Below are positions 34,994-47,018 of a stretch of 64,000 nt of DNA, in pieces (positions within the stretch are counted from its first letter, which is position 1; each line of letters opens with the position of its first letter). Made by a program: the position numbers and the translations under genes. Source of the stretch: Lomentospora prolificans (taxonomy: Eukaryota; Ascomycota; Sordariomycetes; Microascales; Microascaceae); the NCBI GenBank assembly GCA_029532625.1, contig JARFXM010000007.1, positions 248,001 through 312,000 on the forward strand, in the 5' to 3' direction. Below the pieces are notes generated by a model. The model saw only the letters and a program-made list of their open reading frames with translations. It was not told the origin of the DNA and made no database searches.

Positions 34994-35658
34994 ATCTTGG
35001 AAGGTTCTCCACATACATGACTTTCAGAGAGTGAGTATTACTATATGGTCTCTTCTTTACCTCACTTGAACGTGAAATGATACAGTGTCGCAGCCTTAGT
35101 AGTTTGATGTCTGGACAGTGGTCTCTTAAGTTTACTTTATATTCCTAATCAACATTTTTTGGGGCCAAGTTTGGTAACCCAGCATTCCCAAAATCCGTAC
35201 TCCCTACCCCAGGTCCAGCCATTCGTCTCTTGCATTGGCAGAAAAAAGCCAGCCTACGCCAAATCCACAACGAGTTCTCACATGATGGGTTGGACTGGCA
35301 CCGTAGACAACAAGCCAGTGTTTACATAACCCAACAAAAGGAAAGCCACCCTTCTTCCCCATGCACTAATATTCAGACGTACAAAGTGAACCGTGCCTGT
35401 ACGCTCAATGCCAAGTCCCGACCACCCATTCGAACGCCACCATATATGCATGGTATATATGTAGAAAGAGAGAAATAGGTGTGCGTGCGTATGTATGTGT
35501 GTGTGGGCGCGCGCGCCCTCTTCAAAATGAGCCCGGTAGTAGATGGACTGCCGCGGCAATATAGTTAAATAAAAACACAGAGAAGAGAAAATAATAGCTA
35601 ATACGACGAATTCCTCGGTGTGGCTCTGGACCGGCGGTCCATACCGCTGAGGCTGCGC
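34994..35658. other. Convergent 3' region with GT/GC-rich microsatellite
   Basis: 665 bp between two stop codons, with no supported gene. Around 35480-35517 there is an imperfect run of GTGT/GTGC/GTAT repeats passing into alternating GC. Confidence 0.6.
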
Positions 35659-38147
35659 TCATTCGAACATCCAGACGCACCCGCATTCGTTGTTTTCTTT
35701 GGGGGTATCACGAGTAAAAATATAGTTTGCATCTAACCACCGCCTATCGTTATGGAAGTCGGGTTCCCAAGCTGGTTTCTCGGGAATTATGACGCGCACT
35801 GGATTACCCTCATCGTCCAGGACTGGTCGAGAGTCCTTGCCCCCGTCGATAACCTCGACTTGCTCGCAAGCGGCTAGAGTTCTCGTGGGGCTTGGAATCC
35901 GACGCTCGGAAATCTTGATAATTTTAGGATAAGGCGGCAGCAATTTAGGTGGCGCAGGCCAGCGGTCTTTGTCGCCCTTATCCTCCGCTGAACTTTCTGT
36001 CGGTGTCGGGGTTGCCGGTTCTCCTTCGCCCGTAGGAGTCGGTATATCGGATGGTGACGGTAGAGTTGTCATAGATGGCGACCTTGATGGCCCAGGGTAC
36101 CCAGTTGGAAAACCCGTGGGGAAGCCGGTGGGGAAACCCGATGGGAAGCTGGTGGGAAAGTCTGACGGAAATCCAGAGAAAGAAGGGTATGTTGATGAGC
36201 CAGGGTGGATCATGTAGCTGTTGTTCTGACCAGGGTAAAGGAAGAATTCGAGGACAGTATCTGGCCAAGTGCAAATCCAAGGCCTATCCCCCCTCTTTCG
36301 CCCCCGGGAATGGGAAGCCACCACTAGGCCATTTCTTGCTGTCGGAGTCGTCCTTGCCCCCTGAATCGGATGGACTCTCGGTAGCTGCAGCGGGATCTGG
36401 CGTTGACTCGGAAGGCGACATACGTCGGACGATTCTGCTACCTCCCGTGGATGCGGAGAATTTGTCCTCTGGCAGGACTACCGTCTTGTCGTACGTCATG
36501 TTGAGCCACCATGCAGGGCCCCAGCCGAGCTCGCGTGTGTCGTTTACCAGTATTAGGCGCTTATGATCAGGGATGACTGGAGGTCGTGTCCCCCATGCAT
36601 ACTTGCTATACATCGTGCTGCTATTAGATGTCGTAAACCTCAATTCATACGACGCCGTGGCTGGTGAGTCGGCCAATTTTTGCACGTCCATCCAATATAT
36701 ATTGAACGGGGTATTGCAAGTCCAGGCTTGGGCTTGCGTCGGAATGGTGAAGCATGAGCTCGGGGCCAAGCTCGCTAGGAAGAAGGGAGGAAGACTCCAC
36801 TCCCCAGTTTCTAAATCAGGTAAATTGGGCGGAGGGGCTTCCAATGGTATGACATACGTGGAATTGGAGTCCAAGAAACGCGGCCTACTTGTGTTAGTAC
36901 GGCAAGATGAAACGTGGCAAGATGCACAACGTAGGAATGTCTTCGTTGCATACGCTATGAGGACAGGGAGTTACTCACGGTTGAGGGGGAGGACCTTTCC
37001 GGTGTTTGGATAAGAACGTGCCAATGACCGCCCCAAGAATCACGCCCATAAGGACGAGTGCAATGGCGAGCAAACCAATGGCCCAGTACGGTATGATGCC
37101 CCACATCTTCTTCATCGCCCGCTTCTGCCAGGTTTTCATAGAGCCTTTTTCGTTCTCTACCCCGGTGGGAGGCGAGTTGATCTCCCGCTGGCTGCCATCC
37201 GAGGTGAAACTGCGAGTGGATAAGCGTGGAGAGTTTAGGTCGGAGGAAGTGGAGGAAAATTCGGGGTCCCTGGTGGCCAGGCCGATGCCGCCCGCGCCTT
37301 GAATAGATGGGACGGTAGGTGAGGCGCTGGCGGTTGACGGCTGTTGCGCATCGTTCGTCAGGGCTGGAGCGGTTGGAGCCTCTGTGGCAACCGGATCTGC
37401 CGCGCTCTGCTCCGGCTCGGTCGACTTCGCGGCAAAATCATTAACGGGGTATCTGGAATACGGGGGCAGTTCCTCAGTATGGCTTAGAGACGCAACAAAA
37501 GAGCCAGGCTCTTCGCCTCCCGCGTTAGCCCTTGGCTGATATGAATTTGAGACGCCAGGAAACCCGACAGGTATCGTGGCAGGCTGCCCAGCACCCGCAG
37601 CACCTGTAGCTTGGGGATAGAGCGCGTATGGGTGTGTCGGCCCTCTTGGCCCAGAGTACGACTGATCGGGGCCGGGTATCGGGGTTGATACGGTCGAGAC
37701 GCTGGTGGGCCTCTGTGGATACATCTGGTAGGGATGTGAAGGACCAGAGGGCCCTTCATAAGGCGCCTCCACATGAATCGCAGGATTCGAAGTTGTCAAT
37801 CCTGTGGCGGTCCCCGAATCGGTATTGCGTGGAGATTCGATAGGGTCGGGCAGACGGGGTTTCGCGATGCTAGAAGGTCGGCTAGGAGCCGTGTTAGGTC
37901 GCTGTCGACTTGTGGCGTCGGGAAACGTAAAACTCTGGGGGCGGACTTGATTCTCTCTAGAAGCTGGCGCAAATGTTGTCGAATCGGGGCTAGGTAACGA
38001 TACGATTGAGAGTCGTAGCGGCGCATCTTGGCTCAACGACCCGGAAGCATCACCGCCCTCCTCGTCGCCCACAATGGATAGACGCATAGAAGCAGCCATG
38101 GACGCGCGGGGGTTGAGTTCCGCATACTTCCCATTGGATTTGTCCAT
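35659..38147 (-). CDS. Single-pass membrane protein, DUF7820-like, with apparent frameshift
   Basis: Resembles fungal proteins with a disordered cytosolic region, one membrane helix and a conserved outer domain (I recall DUF7820; the name is tentative). Exon 1 (38147-36979) encodes a Ser/Pro/Thr-rich tail with RGPTHPY-type repeats, then KKMWGIIPYWAIGLLAIALVLMGVILGAVIGTFLSKHRK. The splice restores PPPQPPRFLDSNSTYVIPL (exon 2 from 36884). The outer domain has APPPNLPDLETGEWSLP, QAQAWTC, YELRFTTSN and GWGPAWWLNMTYD. At 36288-36293 a run of six G (minus strand) puts the frame into TAG. Removing one G would continue EGDRPWICTWPDTVLEFFLYPGQNN to the C-terminus at 35659, which has FPTG tandem repeats and ends WMFE. 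The start at 38147 is the first ATG in frame; an upstream exon is possible because the open frame extends back to 38259 without an ATG. Confidence 0.78.
36094..36183 (-). repeat. In-frame FPTG/FPSG tetrapeptide repeats
   Basis: Within the membrane protein's C-terminal half the minus strand encodes consecutive units of the type Phe-Pro-(Thr/Ser)-(Gly/Asp/Ser), ending in YPGPS. The roughly 12-nt DNA unit is degenerate. Such repeats are typical of secreted or wall-associated linkers. Confidence 0.75.
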
Positions 38148-40886
38148 CTCAGTTGGTATCGAAAGATTAGTCTCGTCTTCGGCGCGGGAGGTCGCTGCTC
38201 CAGAGTTGCTCACTACTCCGCTGGCTACATCAAGTCGTAGCGAGCGGTGGGAGCCTTGCTATGACAGTATGAAGCCGAGGCCACCGTACCTCTAGCGTGT
38301 TGGGCTACGATACTTCGGTGAAAGGGGCGAGGCGGCGAGGTCTGTTCAAAATCTGAGATCGTGGCACTTGGAAGTGCGAAAAGTATCCCGGGGGAGGGAC
38401 GAGCGTTAGACAGAGACGGCGGGTTAGGGAAGATGTCTAGGGCGAAGGGAGGAGGAGAGTATCGGCAAACACTGGGCTCGCCGAGGACTAGGACGGAGTA
38501 TACACCCGCTGCACATAGTATAATCGAGCCTCAATACTCGAAAGTATTAACCTTAAGAAGGGGGGTCGGGGTTGAGGAGGAGACGAGAAGAATGGGGTAA
38601 TAAAGGGATACATGCCAGGCACTCTATCTTGGTGTCTCAGAACTAATTCACCGTGCGACCAATACATCAAATTCGGCGGCGCATTGATCTCCTAGCACCT
38701 TGCACCTACCTCTCTGGGAGAGAATACGACGGACCTCATATACAGTATGAAAGTAACGCTGTACAGTACATCAAGTAAATCAAAATTCGAATAGATGAGC
38801 TCTCGGCATTAAAGTAACATTAACCGCCCCTGTTACACTCTTTCGAAAATATGGACGGAGGGAAAGGAATGTACTCGCATCCACGATCGATAGATGATAC
38901 AGGTACGAGCCGACTTGATTCAACTGCAAGGTGTCTGCCAAGAAGGGCCATCTACTAATCCAATCCTGACCGGATACCCTTTTAAGATTATGGATCGCAT
39001 GCCTCTCAGTCCTGCGATGTCCGACTAGCGCCAGGGGATTACTCATGCCATCATGCTCCCCCTTGGGCCTTGGGCAATGAGAGGGACGGGGTTTTGCTTG
39101 GCGCCGGTAGACGGGACTCGGGTGGGAAATCCTGGGCAGTTATTGAGCGAAGCAGAAGTGTGCGACACTTTTCTCTGAACATGATACACAGTTTGGTCAT
39201 GAATACAAACATGCATCAACTTCTACCTCGATCGATTGCCCCTTGCCTCCCCCCCCCTTCACAATCGTTCCACTATTACTCATTTGCTTGTGCTTGAAGA
39301 TGGGCGGCAAATATCTCGCTGACAATCTGGAGTTGTATTCTACGGATTGATTTCTCCCCCGCCCCCATATGGAAATTCACAAGACCAAAATTTATCCCCC
39401 TTTGAGCCTATTTGAAAAGAGGCCTTGGCCTCGCTCGGTTTAAGAGACGGGCCAATTACGCATCGCTCCGAAATGAACGAGAGCGCATCCCCTAATCCTA
39501 ACCACCAGTCTTCGATGAGCGTGAAATAGAAGATGGGGATGGAAACAAGGCTCTTTTTATTGCCCGGCAGTGGGCCGGCCGATATCATGCACTCACCCCG
39601 GACCTGTTGGCGAGTAAAGACCGAGGTGAACAGTCCGCTATGAGATACTTGACAAGTGCGGTGCTACGTGATACTCGGGTCTCCTCCACCCTGATTTCTG
39701 CCAGGAGAGGCACAAAAAGGGAAAGGAAAATAAAAAATACCTAGAGAAGAACGTATGGAGCGTCTCATTCCAATCCAGCTTGGTCTTCCAAGAGAGTAAC
39801 TTAGTCTTCACGACACTATTGCTTCCCTTTCGAGGCATCGATGGATCTATTTACATTTCATTCGCACCGGAATAAATGAGCATCACGCCCTTTGTCGACG
39901 GACCACCTCCTCTAGGTAACGGCGAGGCCGGAAGTATATTTTGAAGTCTGTATTATCTAAGATCCATCAATTTAATTCGTGCCTTTCTTCCTAACTCCCG
40001 CCTAGTGAGGTGAGCATGAGAGGTAGCCAAGCGCAGAATTGGGTGGAGTGGACTCAGCCCTATGGGGTGCATTGGATCCCTCCTGTCAAGGATGTCTCTG
40101 CGCCACGTCCACTCACCATGTGAGCACAGATTTCGATCCTCAAGCAGGATGCTCGACATCGGGGTGGCAACTATGGATTGCCATAGTCAAGTCTTGCCGT
40201 CAATCATCCCGTGAGACACCCTCGATGGGTTGAGATGGCCGGGAGTGCACATCCAAAACCGGCTTTTCCGCATGTGAGGAGTTGCTGCCTAGGTCCGGAC
40301 CAGGCATCCTTCTCCTCCCCACCATTCACGTTCGCTGCAATACGATTATCAGATAGACCTGCAACCCCCTTGCTAGCTCGCGGTCCACCTTGGCTCCGCA
40401 TCATCGGGTTTGAGGGATGGACCGGTGCAGCTGCGGCCATGGCTCTGCGCGGGGTCATTCGCCGAGCAGCAAATCGCCAGGGTCTTCCAGCGGTGGCAGT
40501 GAGGATATCACAACTGAGCGGAGTGACTCAGTACGACTACGGCCACCTCTTTCTGTCAAACGTGGCGCATGATACTTACCGGTTCGTCATTTGGGGCGTA
40601 CTGAGGACCCCCATTCAACGCCGTTGACGGCCTACCCAGGAACTGTCAGTGTCCCGATGCGTCACACCGCATCCCACACAAGCACCTCCATTGAGTTTGA
40701 CTCTGTTTGCTGCCTACGTAGAGTATTGTCGCGGCTAGGTATAAAGGACGCGCTCCCCTTCGCAATTGAGTAGTCCACAATGAGGGGACCAAGCCGTCAA
40801 TACACGGTTGCACTAAGGCGAAATTTTGCTTTCAACTCTGCATAGGTCTAATCCCACCATCGAGGCCGCAGCGCGTGTCTGTCAGA
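38148..40886. other. 2.7-kb region without a supported gene
   Basis: Lies between divergent starts of the DUF7820-like and BCS1-like genes. Frames of 60-138 codons (for example 40211-40627 plus) have no domain features. The 5' exon of the DUF7820-like gene may lie in its left end. I see no repeats or mobile-element motifs. Confidence 0.45.
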
Positions 40887-42823
40887 ATGGCTTCCTTACT
40901 ATCTTTCTTCGAGCAGGCTAAGCCGGTCCATGGAGGGCAACCCCCCGTAGCACAGCTTGCTCTTCTGGACCTGCTCTTCCCCGGGTTCTCCAGCATGTCA
41001 GACGTCATCTCCAAATATCTCGGCCTCAATCTGAATATCTATATCCCTGCACTCATTTTTCTGGGAGGTCTGGTATTTGCTTGGAACTACATCAGTGACT
41101 ATATCTGGCAGCTGGTGAAAACCCATATGATGAGCTCTGTCGAGGTATGGTGAATCCTTGGGCCGCATGTTTTTCGTTGTGATTAACGGTCCATTCATGC
41201 CAGATCCGCATCGACGACGAGATTTACAACATCGTTATGGCATGGGTAGCGGCGCAAAACTTCTCCAAAGCCTCCCGCCGGTTCGTGGTCAATACTAACT
41301 TATCCTCGCGGAGTTGGTTTATTTGGAGATGGAGTGACAACGATTCAGACGAAGATGATGACGGAGAAAACGTCTCCCTTGAAAAGCAGAAAAAAACGCT
41401 TTCCTATACGCCTTCATTCGGGAGCCATGCATTCTGGTACCGTGGACGGCTTCTTTTCTTCCGGCGAACGCAACATCGCGACCAGTTATCCTTTCTACCT
41501 GCCAGCGAGGTAAGTCTGAGAAAGGATTGAGTACAATATTGCCTCCCCGATGAACTGGCTGCTGACGGACCAAACCTCTTTGTAGAGGGAGGAGATATCT
41601 ATTGCGTGCTTCGGAAGGAGTCCGTGGATCCTCAAGGAGCTCCTTGTCGAGGCAAAGCTCGCCTACGTCAAGAAAGATTCCAGAAAGACCCTGATTTATC
41701 GGGGGACCTTCAAAGGTGTGCCTGCGGAGCCTACCTGGGAGCGGAACATGTCCCGAGATATCCGACCGCTTTCTACAGTTATTTTGAATGCAGATACCAA
41801 AAAAAGCTTCTCGACGACATCAGTGACTATCTGAATCCCGCAACTCGACGTTGGTATGCAAATAGAGGAATCCCCTATCGACGCGGGTATCTGCTCTATG
41901 GACCTCCCGGAACCGGCAAGAGCTCATTAAGCCTTGCTCTTGCCGGGCACTACAACTTACGAATCTACATTGTCAGCTTGAACTCGTTTCATTCTAACGA
42001 GGAAAATCTCACGACCCTCTTCGCCGAGCTCCCCCGCCGGTGTGTGGTCCTGCTTGAGGATATTGACACAGCTGGACTTACGAACACGAGGGCCGAACTA
42101 GCGCCTCCCAGTCCTCCTACCGGAAAGGAGATGGTTGCAACGGCCGGATCGGAGAATAGTAATCCAAGCGCACTACCAGGCCGCCTCTCTCTCTCCGGAC
42201 TGCTCAACATTCTTGACGGCGTTGCATCCCAGGAAGGTCGCATTCTGATCATGACAACAAATCATATCGAAAAGTTGGATAAAGCCTTGATCCGGCCAGG
42301 CCGAGTGGATATGTCTATCGAATTTAGCTGGGCGGATCGTGAAATTTCCGCATCTATCTTCCGCGCGATATACACAACGCTTGAAGCAGACGGCAACGAG
42401 GAGCTGCGCTCTACTACAGACCAGACGCCGGGCGAATTGATAACTGAGAAAGCCGCTGCTAACGCCAGCGTGGCGAAATTGGCGGAAAAGTTTGCTACCC
42501 AGATACCGGAGCACGAGTTTAGTCCTGCCGAGATCCAAGGGTTCCTTCTCAAACACAAAGTGAGTCCTGAGAACGCCGTGCGGGAAGTAGGCGAATGGAT
42601 CAAGAGTATGCGTCGAGAGAAGAAGGGTAAGGTGGCCGAAGAGCGTCAAGAGCAAGATGGGGTGGGTGAAAGTAAACCCTCGGCGGAGAGACGCCGCCCT
42701 GACAGCGACTCCCATTCCAACAGCTCCGAAGACGGGATAGATTTTTGCTCGAAAACAGAATCGAGCATCTCCGAACCCGGCACGCCGATTGAGGGCAAAC
42801 CACCCTCTACAGCCGAGAAATGA
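40887..42823 (+). CDS. BCS1-type AAA ATPase, with one-base frame break
   Basis: Membrane-anchored AAA ATPase of the Bcs1 family. Yeast Bcs1 translocates the Rieske protein across the mitochondrial inner membrane; filamentous fungi have many paralogues of unknown role, and this looks like one of those. Exons 40887-41144, 41204-41509 and 41586-42823. An N-terminal hydrophobic segment (YIPALIFLGGLVFAWNYI) is followed by the BCS1_N region (FWYRGRLLFF, SPWILKELLVEAKLAY, TWERNMSRDIRPLSTVIL). At the seven-A run 41799-41805 the frame breaks. One extra A would give DTKKKLLDDISDYLNPATRRWY and continue into Walker A GPPGTGKSS, Walker B CVVLLEDIDTAG and TTNHIEKLDKALIRPGRVD. An acidic/Ser insert lies between the Walker motifs. 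The C-terminus is charged and disordered. Confidence 0.85.
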
Positions 42824-44822
42824 GTAGAAGACTGGATGACACCACAGACTGTGGGCCACGCACGAGAAAGCTCTAAATCACCTACCGTTGAGCCCGGGAA
42901 GGGTGGGCCTTGTGGCAGATGCAAGACATACTGCTCTGGCGGGTCTCAGTCAGCCGAGGGAAAATCAGATAAGGGCTCCGCGAACCGGATGATGAGACAT
43001 GGTAAACCGTTGTAGAAAAAGTAAAGACGCTAGCGTAGAAGCAATTACAAGATCCGTGGCATCGTCATCGCGGGATGCTCCGCGATGCGGAAGTGATGAG
43101 TAGGCGCAGATGCCGTAGAAAACCTTGGCAGCATTAGGTACTCTGGTCCCAGAAATCAATTGATGCCAGCGAATATCGGGGGCGACCCCTTTGCTGGCGT
43201 TGGAACTGATCAGCCACAAGCACCAGGACAGTCAAGGCATGGCCTCAGGGGCTACAGCTCGTGAACGAACCCACAAGCCCTCGGCCATTCGTTGGCGCCC
43301 CCCTGATGTACTCGCAAGTACGTCGGGCGAGAGGGACAAGACGGTACAGTTCTGGGTACCCGAGACCTCAAAGCAAGTGATCAATTGATATCCGTCGACC
43401 CAGGAACAGCTGGCTTACTTAAACGCGAAGCTCAAACTCTTAGAGTGCAATTGACTTTAGATCAACAACCGATGGAACTGGTTTGTTCCCCCCGACTTGT
43501 TTTTCTGAGTCCCAGCACGCTGCCCCAAGTGTCAATTGCATCCATGAATGTGGATTTCTTGTTCCATCTGTCGAACACAGGTGCCCACGCAACCACCATC
43601 CCTCTCTGACGTGCTCCAACACCTGGATGAACCCGTCCCCCGTCCTCCCGTCCCCCCGTCCCCCCCCCGCCTCTCCTTCCGCTACCATCCATAAATCGCG
43701 CGCAACGCCATGAGGGGAAATACATTGGGAGCAGAGAGATTCCTTCAATGTGACGTATTGACACTTTTCCGGATGCCTGCCAGCATTCGCCAACGTCACC
43801 ACCACGGTGATCCCCATCGTCGGCCTGCCGACCTCAATCCAGCCGACATTCCGTGGATTGCAGCAAGGGTTTCGATCAATTGTTTCTGCCTGGCAAGTAA
43901 TATAATTTCTGCCTAGAGCCAGCGTGCAATCAGACACCACCCCCCCCTGTGCGGGGTTCAGGCCGGCCGTAGTGGGGTTGAGTCCAGCAAAAGGTCAAAT
44001 TTGAGCTTGGATCCTTTGATGTCGAAGGTCTATTATTGAGTGTACCTTTGTTGTATGTATGAACGACTTTCTCGACAAGGCCGCCCCTAAAATGATCGAC
44101 CCGACAATGTAGGCCCTCCCGCGCCATATGTGTACGGGCTTTCTTTTCAACCGCAAACTTCATCCAAGCCTAATACGGGTGAAGAGACCTGATCGACGGT
44201 GAATTTGCGCCGGCAGAGATAACCGCCGTGATGTTCTTCCCTTGCATATCAGAACGAAGCGGGCTGCCACAGGCAGGCCGGACTGGATCAATCCATTGAT
44301 GTATCTTCTGTTAGTGTGGGAAGGCTAGTCGATCTAAGCAAGAACAGGCAATCTGAGACCATGTCGTACTCCGTACATGCTGCGCATCGGAGATACTAAT
44401 TGGATACAAATTTGCCCCTCCTACATATCGATTGGGGAAGGGGCGCCACTCAATGTTAACAGGGTCCTGCTGGGTTAGGACGTTGGGTCCGGTTCTGGTC
44501 CTGGACCACCACAACTGTCAACTCTGAACGCTGGCAGCGCCAGATGTACCTTGCCGATGTAACTAGATCTCAGGGTCCCGTCGAAAGCGTTGAACCACAC
44601 CTTGATTTACCCTTTTAATTTCATAAAAAGAAAATTTCCCCATTGTGTACGCACCCCGGGAAACGGCGGTGAAATTCTTGCCATAAAGGCCCAAGGAGCT
44701 CCTTATCGACTCTCTCGAAAACACCCCCTTAGTTCTTGCACCATTTCAGATCACCTTCGACTTGACTTTTATTCACCTTTTCCTCTTCTTCCCAAACCAG
44801 CCGTCTCTTTTCTCTCGCCACA
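42824..44822. other. 2.0-kb intergenic region upstream of HMG-CoA synthase
   Basis: No supported gene; short frames only. Contains a C-rich run around 43655-43680. The right end, rich in CT, is probably the promoter and 5' UTR of the HMG-CoA synthase gene. Confidence 0.5.
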
Positions 44823-46521
44823 ATGACTCCGCGCCCGGAAAATATTGGCATCAAGGCCATTGAGATCTACTTCCCCAGCCAGGTGGGTTGGACCCCTCCC
44901 GATATCGCTATCTCACACAAACATCCCGCCTTTGAGCCTGCACAACCAGCGCGCTCGCCAACTAACCACCTCTATTACTGTAGTATGTAGAGCAGAGCGA
45001 GCTTGAGAAGTTTGATGGTGTTAGCGCTGGGAAATATACCATTGGCTTGGGCCAGACCAAGATGAGCTTCTGCGATGATCGCGAAGGTTTGTCCCGCCCT
45101 TCCCCCCTTGTCTTGGACCCCTCCCCTGGCCGAAACCTAGGAAGGACCCCGCTCTCTTGCCGACGATAGTCTGCTAACGACTACTGTTTTCCTATATTAG
45201 ATATCTACTCGTTTTCCTTGACGGTCGTCTCCAACCTCCTCAAAAAGTACAATATCGATCCCAACTCGATTGGGCGCCTCGAGGTCGGCACTGAGACCAT
45301 CTTGGACAAGTCCAAGTCTGTCAAGACTGTGTTGATGCAGCTTTTCGGAGATAATACCAATATTGAGGGTGTTGATACGGTGAACGCGTGCTATGGAGGC
45401 ACCAACGCCTTCTTCAACGCTGTCGACTGGGTGGAGTCCTCGGCGTGGGATGGCCGTGATGCCATTGTCGTTGCTGCCGACATTGCCCTTTATGCCAAGG
45501 GCAACGCCCGCCCCACTGGTGGTGCGGGAGCTGTCGCTCTTCTCATCGGCCCCAACGCGCCAGTTGTTGTCGAGCCTGGTCTCAGGGGAACTTACATGCA
45601 GCATGCTTATGACTTCTACAAGCCCGATCTGACCTCTGAGTACCCCTACGTCGACGGTCACTTCTCCCTCACATGCTATACCAGGGCTCTTGACGCTGCC
45701 TACCGTGCGTATTGCAAGCGCGAAGCCTCCAAGTTGGCCAATGGCGCTAATGGAAACGCCAACGGTGCCAGCGACACCAAGACACCGCTTGATCGCTTCG
45801 ATTACCTCACATTCCACGCCCCCACCTGTAAGCTGGTCCAGAAGTCTTATGGCCGCCTGCTATACCACGACTACTTGGCCAATTCGGATCATGTGGCATT
45901 TGCCGAGGTGGCTCCCGAGCTCCGCGACATGGACTACGAGAAGTCCCTTACCGATAAGGCTGTCGAGAAGACTTTCATGACTCTCACCAAGAAGAGGTTC
46001 CAGGACCGTGTCTCGCCCGGTATCCAGGTTGCCACACTCTGCGGCAACATGTACTGCGCCAGCGTCTGGGGAGGACTCGCTAGTTTGATCTCTCACGTTG
46101 ACAGCGCCACGCTTAACGGAAAGCGCATCGGTCTTTTCAGCTATGGCTCTGGTCTCGCCGCAAGTTTCCTTTCGTTTAGGGTTAACGGCGACGTCTCGAC
46201 GATTGCGAAGACGCTCGACATCCCCGCCAGGCTCAACGCCAGGCGAGCCGTTCCGCCCCAAACCTACGATACCGTAAGTACCAAGAATGCACCCCCTCCA
46301 CAACCTTCTGATACCGGGTTTTCATGTCACTTTATTCAAGTGTCTTACACCTTGTTTCTCATCGACTAACCGCTCCGACCTAGATGTGTGACCTCCGCAA
46401 GCAGGCCCACCTCCAGAAGGGCTACAAGCCTCAAGGTGATGCGTCAACCATTGCTAGCGGAACGTACTACCTCGAGAATGTCGATGACATGTTCAAGAGA
46501 ACCTACTCCGTCCAGGCATAG
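44823..46521 (+). CDS. erg13: Hydroxymethylglutaryl-CoA synthase
   Basis: Condenses acetyl-CoA with acetoacetyl-CoA to HMG-CoA, the second step of the mevalonate pathway to ergosterol. Four exons (44823-44882, 44984-45086, 45201-46273, 46384-46521) give 457 residues, a normal length. Joined sequence: ENIGIKAIEIYFPSQ|YVEQSELEKFDGVSAGKYTIGLGQ, then the active-site block with catalytic Cys in DTVNACYGGTNAFFNAVDW. ADIALYAKGNARPTGGAGAVALLIG follows, then the substrate-binding His in FHAPTCKLVQKSYGRL, and SYGSGLAASFLSF. The C-terminal exon reads MCDLRKQAHLQKGYKPQG and ends FKRTYSVQA. A short Asn/Gly/Ala-rich insert (ANGANGNANGAS) is the only unusual part. It is convergent with a DHCR24-like oxidoreductase, 497 bp apart. 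Confidence 0.97.
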
Positions 46522-47018
46522 GGAAACCTGCCTTGCCAATCGACTCTAATAACCCAAGAAGATCACATTTGCGTTGTTTCCGACAATATGCGCTGTGGCC
46601 CAAAGGAAGAAAAAAGAAAACACAAAAGAGCAAACGACTCGCCTTCGCATAGAGCCTGCGGGATAGCAGTCTTGGCTGCCTAGTGGTGCTGCATATCCGT
46701 AATATCTAAATTAAGGGAATGATTTCGATCGCTCATAGACAGACGACTTTCTGTGAACACGGAAGATGGTCTCCTGTTGGAGCCACCCGTATTTAGGGCT
46801 TAAAACTTAATAATACAATCTATATATTTGTTATGAACGGCTTAGGGAGGTTGGGCATCGGTGCTGGATGTCGTCAGGCCACACCCTCTCCCCTCGGCGC
46901 CGTAGCGGGCGGAGGCGCGCGCATGAATGCGCAACTGGCTATCAGCTTCTGCAACCTACCCCTCAAACCCCCTCCAATACGTGGTCAATGTTGAAGGTTT
47001 GGGCCGGGTGCTTGTACC
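46522..47018. other. Convergent 3' region, erg13 / DHCR24-like gene
   Basis: 497 bp with no gene, presumably both 3' UTRs. It includes an A-rich stretch near 46605-46625. Confidence 0.6.

Noticed and set aside
41796..41810. Programmed -1 frameshift in the BCS1-like gene
   Set aside because: The A run allows slippage, but the zero-frame codons do not form a classical X XXY YYZ heptamer, and a comparable break of opposite sign in another gene points to homopolymer errors.
45197..45817. 206-codon minus-strand frame within HMG-CoA synthase
   Set aside because: Antisense of a strongly conserved enzyme; no independent protein features.
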